Program-made: the position numbers and the translations under genes
NCBI RefSeq assembly: GCF_047302405.1
Contig: NZ_CP154853.1
Location: 3,410,001 to 3,474,000, forward strand
Direction: 5' to 3'
DNA length: 64,000 nucleotides
Source: Alkalihalobacillus sp047302405
GTDB lineage: Bacteria > Bacillota > Bacilli > Bacillales > Bacillaceae_D
The notes under the pieces: model-generated
The model's input: the letters and a program-made list of their open reading frames with translations, nothing else
Told to the model about the DNA's origin: nothing
Database searches by the model: none
Part shown: positions 61,043-64,000 of the stretch, piece after piece
Layout of the letters: each line of letters starts with the position of its first letter
How positions within the stretch are numbered: position 1 is the first letter of the stretch

Positions 61043-61160
61043 CTAGTTCACTCCTTACCGCTCATAATCAACACTCTAGCATTTTATAGGGCGAATGATG
61101 AATTGGGAGAACGGTTCAATTCATCATTTTCCCTACATTCATCTTATTCATATTACTGAC

Positions 61161-61191
61161 AACAAAGGCTAGTGTAGCACTAGCCTTTGTT
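61161..61191. terminator. Stem-loop between nupN and nupO
   Basis: AACAAAGGCTAGTG and CACTAGCCTTTGTT form a perfect stem 20 bases behind nupN, with only a weak T-tract on the minus side. It is likely a partial terminator giving more NupN than the other parts. Confidence 0.65.
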
Positions 61192-61213
61192 GATATTTTC
61201 TTTTAATTATAAA

Positions 61214-62320
61214 TTAAAGACCGTTTAAATACTCTTCGTATTCTGCATCTGTCGTTGGAACTTCCACATCACCTGATAAAATGCTATCGCGATATTCGTT
61301 CACTTGTGCTTCAATTCCATCAGATAAGTTTTGAGTAGATTCAGCAATACCGACACCATTTTCCTCTAAACCATAGACAAGAATTTCTCCACCAGGGAAG
61401 TCGCCATTCATTGTTCTTTCCGCAACATCGGCAACCGCAACATCTACACGTTTAACCATTGATGTAAGCATAACGGACTTTTCGCCATCATAAATTCCAT
61501 CTTCATATTGGTCTTGGTCAACACCAATTGCCCATACATTTTCACCATTACGTGCACGGTTGATTGCTTCTGTAATTAAACCATTACCTGATCCACCAGC
61601 AGCATGATAAATAATATCAGCACCTTGACTATACATTGTGTTTGCGATTTGTTGTGCTGTAGTTGAATCGTTAAAGTCACCTACATATTGAACGGCAATT
61701 TCGATGTCAGGATTTACAGCCTTCACTCCGGCTTTAAAACCATTCTCGAACTTTTTAATAAGGTCACTATCCATTCCACCAATGAAACCAACTTGATCAG
61801 TCTCAGACTCTAAAGCAGCAACAACACCAACTAGGAAAGAACCTTCATGCTCTTCAAACGTCATATGTGCAACGTTTTCGAACGGTTCGCCAGTTTCTTC
61901 ATTCATAACGACCATGTCAATAATCGCTAGTTGTGCATCTTCATTTTGACTCGCGACAGTTCTCATCGCATCTTCCATCAAAAAGCCTACACCAAAGACT
62001 AATTCTTTACCTTCACGAACTAAACCACGTAAGTTCGGCTCAAAATCAGGAATACTACCTGATTGAACATAAGAATAGTTTGTACCCTCAGTAAGATCAA
62101 ACTTCTCACCAAAATCTTTTATACCATTCCATGAAGACTCGTTAAAGGATTTATCATCAATCCCACCTGCATCTGTTACCATCCCTACAGTAAAATCACT
62201 TGGCTCTGTACTTTCGCCCCCACCAGTGCTTGTCCCGTTATCATCGTTCCCAGCACCACAAGCTGTTAGAGCGACAGTAGCAGCTAAACCTAATGTTGCA
62301 TTACGTAACCACTTTTTCAT
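61214..62320 (-). CDS. nupN: BMP-family nucleoside-binding lipoprotein NupN (YufN)
   Basis: A 368-residue lipoprotein with lipobox ALTAC (Cys21) and a Gly/Ser/Glu linker. The binding domain holds VGMVTDAGGIDDKSFNESSW (about 47-66) and IIYHAAGGSGNGLITEAIN, the two ligand stretches of BmpA/PnrA-like purine nucleoside receptors. First gene of the importer. GGGGG precedes the ATG. Confidence 0.95.
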   Translation of the reverse strand: MKKWLRNATLGLAATVALTACGAGNDDNGTSTGGGESTEPSDFTVGMVTDAGGIDDKSFNESSWNGIKDFGEKFDLTEGTNYSYVQSGSIPDFEPNLRGLVREGKELVFGVGFLMEDAMRTVASQNEDAQLAIIDMVVMNEETGEPFENVAHMTFEEHEGSFLVGVVAALESETDQVGFIGGMDSDLIKKFENGFKAGVKAVNPDIEIAVQYVGDFNDSTTAQQIANTMYSQGADIIYHAAGGSGNGLITEAINRARNGENVWAIGVDQDQYEDGIYDGEKSVMLTSMVKRVDVAVADVAERTMNGDFPGGEILVYGLEENGVGIAESTQNLSDGIEAQVNEYRDSILSGDVEVPTTDAEYEEYLNGL

Positions 62321-62782
62321 TGAATGAATCCCCCTCTTTTTTTAATTACTACTTATACACATTCATATCATAGCAGTAACTTTCAATAGTACGCTCACCA
62401 TTTTAGTGTGACAACTATTGCTAGGATTTATTCTAATCTCTTTATTAAAAAATGACTAGATCTTATGGCATATTTATTCCCTAATAATTTGATTACTCTC
62501 CAAATAAACCGCTATCATATTATGAATGTATAAGATTCATTAAGGAATTTCCTATAAGAGATCAGACTTCTGATGTCTTACTTAGAAACGTCCTAAATAT
62601 ATCATGTTTAACTTAAATAATAAACATCTTTCTAACGAAAAATCGATTTTTGTCATACTTTGTACGAAAAGATATTTCGACATTTCTAAAAGTTTTATTT
62701 ATCTATTTATTCTATTTTTTCAGTCATTTACTTTTTATAGAAGTAAGCCCAACTAAGCCACCTAATTGATAACAATTTTATA
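62321..62782. other. Geneless stretch upstream of nupN
   Basis: About 460 AT-rich bases between camS and nupN. No frame with a ribosome site is seen on either strand, and I find no match to purine riboswitch or PurR-box words. It must hold the nup promoter, but no hexamer pair is clear enough to name. Confidence 0.6.
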
Positions 62783-62810
62783 AAAAAGACCCCTAATAAT
62801 TAGGAGTCTA
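62783..62810 (-). terminator. Terminator of camS
   Basis: On the minus strand GACTCCTAAT pairs with ATTAGGGGTC and six T follow. The camS stop codon lies in the left arm. Confidence 0.85.
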
Positions 62811-63989
62811 TTGATTGATGTGAATCAGTGGTTCTTCATTCGGATTTCGAATGACTTGTGCTTCTTGTTTTCCACCAACCGAGTTTATATAAACATTTAC
62901 TTTTAAAGTGTCTTGATAACGCTGCTTTATTCGATTCGCCACAAATTGAGATAATGCAACAATTTCCGTTTTCCCTTGATATTGTAAGGAAATCTCAACA
63001 GTCAACTCTTGTAATTGATCATTATTGTAAAAACCTCTTCCAACCGCACCGACATACGTTTCAAAAAAGCCTTGAATGTCATCTTTAAACAAGTTAAATT
63101 GATCGGCGTCGCCTCTGGCATCACGGTTTGCTTCTGTAGATGGAAACAAGTAATACTGTTCATTAATATCCTGCCACCTTGATAATCCCTCATTCGGCTC
63201 TGCTATAGACCGTGCAATATAGTTTCCAGGTACTGCCGCTTGACGTGGCTGTTCTTGAAATAGGGCAACAACGATAGGAATATTTTGAAAGGCCCCGTCT
63301 TCGCGGTTACTTGAACGAATTCGATTCACAACTTCCTCAGCTATCTTTTGACCCTCTTCTAAAATATTATCATCTTCTAGTTCTATGGAATAGAAGTAAC
63401 GTCCACTATCTGTATCTACATTAAAGTTATACACACTATTTAACGACAGACCAATCACAATCCCACCGACTTCATAATTGCCGTTATCCTTCTCTACTAA
63501 ATAGTTATGTTCGATCAAATGTGAAAGATATCTTGGGCTTTCTTCTTCTCGTTCTCTCCTATCCGTATCTTCATCCCCAAATAGTGCTGGATTTAAACCA
63601 GATGGGTTATTTTCTTCATCATATCTTCTGATCCAGCTATTGACTTCCTGACTAGACAAGAACTGACCCTCACGGAAAAAGTAACGTTCATTATCAAAAT
63701 ACTCCTGAGCCATTCTTGTTAAGCCAATTTCAAATTGATCTAAATCAAGACGATTTGATACAAGAGATGTCCCGAGTCCTCTCGTTTCCCCATGAGGATA
63801 AACCCCGTCATATAAAATGCTCCGATAATAGTCTTCTGAATTTGAGATATGAGGGATAACTGCAACATCTTGGTTCTCGGTTGCTGGTTCGTCCTCAATG
63901 CTAATATCGTCATTTTGGGGCTGTAAAATTGGGATACAGCCTGATAAAACTAGGAGCATTGCACTCATCAAAAGTAAACATTTCTTCAT
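62808..63989 (-). CDS. camS: CamS-family sex-pheromone lipoprotein (YerH)
   Basis: A 393-residue lipoprotein with lipobox VLSGC (Cys18). A linker with D/E/N follows, then the CamS domain: YYRSILYDGVYPHGETRGLG, DLDQFEIGLTRMAQEYF, QFLSSQEVNSWIRRYD, and in the last third VYINSVGGKQEAQVI. In staphylococci and enterococci the cut signal peptide is a pheromone (cAM373); the body's role is unknown. The place upstream of the opuE-gat cluster matches B. subtilis yerH. The second of two adjacent ATGs is used; GGAGG precedes it by 6 bases at the very window end. Confidence 0.92.
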   Translation of the reverse strand: MKKCLLLMSAMLLVLSGCIPILQPQNDDISIEDEPATENQDVAVIPHISNSEDYYRSILYDGVYPHGETRGLGTSLVSNRLDLDQFEIGLTRMAQEYFDNERYFFREGQFLSSQEVNSWIRRYDEENNPSGLNPALFGDEDTDRREREEESPRYLSHLIEHNYLVEKDNGNYEVGGIVIGLSLNSVYNFNVDTDSGRYFYSIELEDDNILEEGQKIAEEVVNRIRSSNREDGAFQNIPIVVALFQEQPRQAAVPGNYIARSIAEPNEGLSRWQDINEQYYLFPSTEANRDARGDADQFNLFKDDIQGFFETYVGAVGRGFYNNDQLQELTVEISLQYQGKTEIVALSQFVANRIKQRYQDTLKVNVYINSVGGKQEAQVIRNPNEEPLIHINQ

Positions 63990-64000
63990 CATACCCCTCC

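Overview
The window is a piece of an AT-rich, low-GC Gram-positive chromosome, most likely from a Bacillaceae species. The evidence is the run camS - (nucleoside ABC operon) - opuE - gatCAB - dgkB - rlmD, which follows the B. subtilis yerH-to-yefA neighbourhood, together with strong AGGAGG ribosome sites, lipoboxes, CcpA-type cre sites and a sigma-B type promoter. There are no rRNA, tRNA, phage, transposase or CRISPR genes in view.

Region 1-12.2 kb (all minus strand) looks like a polysaccharide-use locus. It runs from a cell-wall-anchored GH5 subfamily 4 type endoglucanase/xyloglucanase, through a GH42 beta-galactosidase and a GH95 type alpha-L-fucosidase/galactosidase, to a YesM/YesN-type two-component system and two LplB/YtcP-type sugar ABC permeases, the last cut by the window edge. 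Two cre-overlapped promoters (near 12.24 and 4.87 kb) suggest catabolite repression. The enzyme set fits xyloglucan or another fucosylated/galactosylated glucan.

Region 12.4-22.1 kb is accessory: a TVP38 membrane protein, an 11-copy 52-bp tandem array, small hypotheticals, a thioesterase, a sugar acetyltransferase, a decayed CPBP protease, a TetR/NmrA/flavin-reductase operon, an RDD protein and a second LPNTA-anchored enzyme (GH18 chitinase). Region 22.7-30.2 kb holds katG behind a PerR-like box, another 51/52-bp array, an amino-acid ABC importer, an OsmC protein and two unknowns. Region 29.5-38.8 kb is a 9-kb block bounded by two 198-bp direct repeats (GNAT, zinc ribbon, lipase, MMPL pump with divergent TetR, orphan EcsB-like protein, kinase-like protein); the right-hand repeat is fused to a shortened HAD phosphatase gene.

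Region 40-47.9 kb carries rlmD, a LURP-one-like protein, a two-copy GC-rich repeat, and a macrolide-resistance operon: sigma-A promoter, ErmD-leader-like peptide (MYSMRLRFPTLNS), two intrinsic terminators in the leader, an ABC-F ribosome-protection protein and a macrolide 2'-phosphotransferase. Then come czcD/czrA with a perfect 38-bp palindromic operator, and dgkB. Region 48.3-51.4 kb is an overlapping four-gene ECF sigma/anti-sigma module with a TM2-like and a LiaF/toastrack-like membrane protein. Region 52-64 kb is core: gatB, gatA, gatC, opuE (preceded by an unlisted 34-residue membrane protein gene and a sigma-B promoter), the nupNOPQ-like nucleoside importer and camS.

Four minisatellite loci of two unrelated sequence families all have a 51-52-bp period. 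The most notable items are the attenuated macrolide operon, the xyloglucan-like locus, the 198-bp direct repeats, and the small membrane protein in the opuE transcript. All family names come from reading motifs in the sequence; no database search was run.
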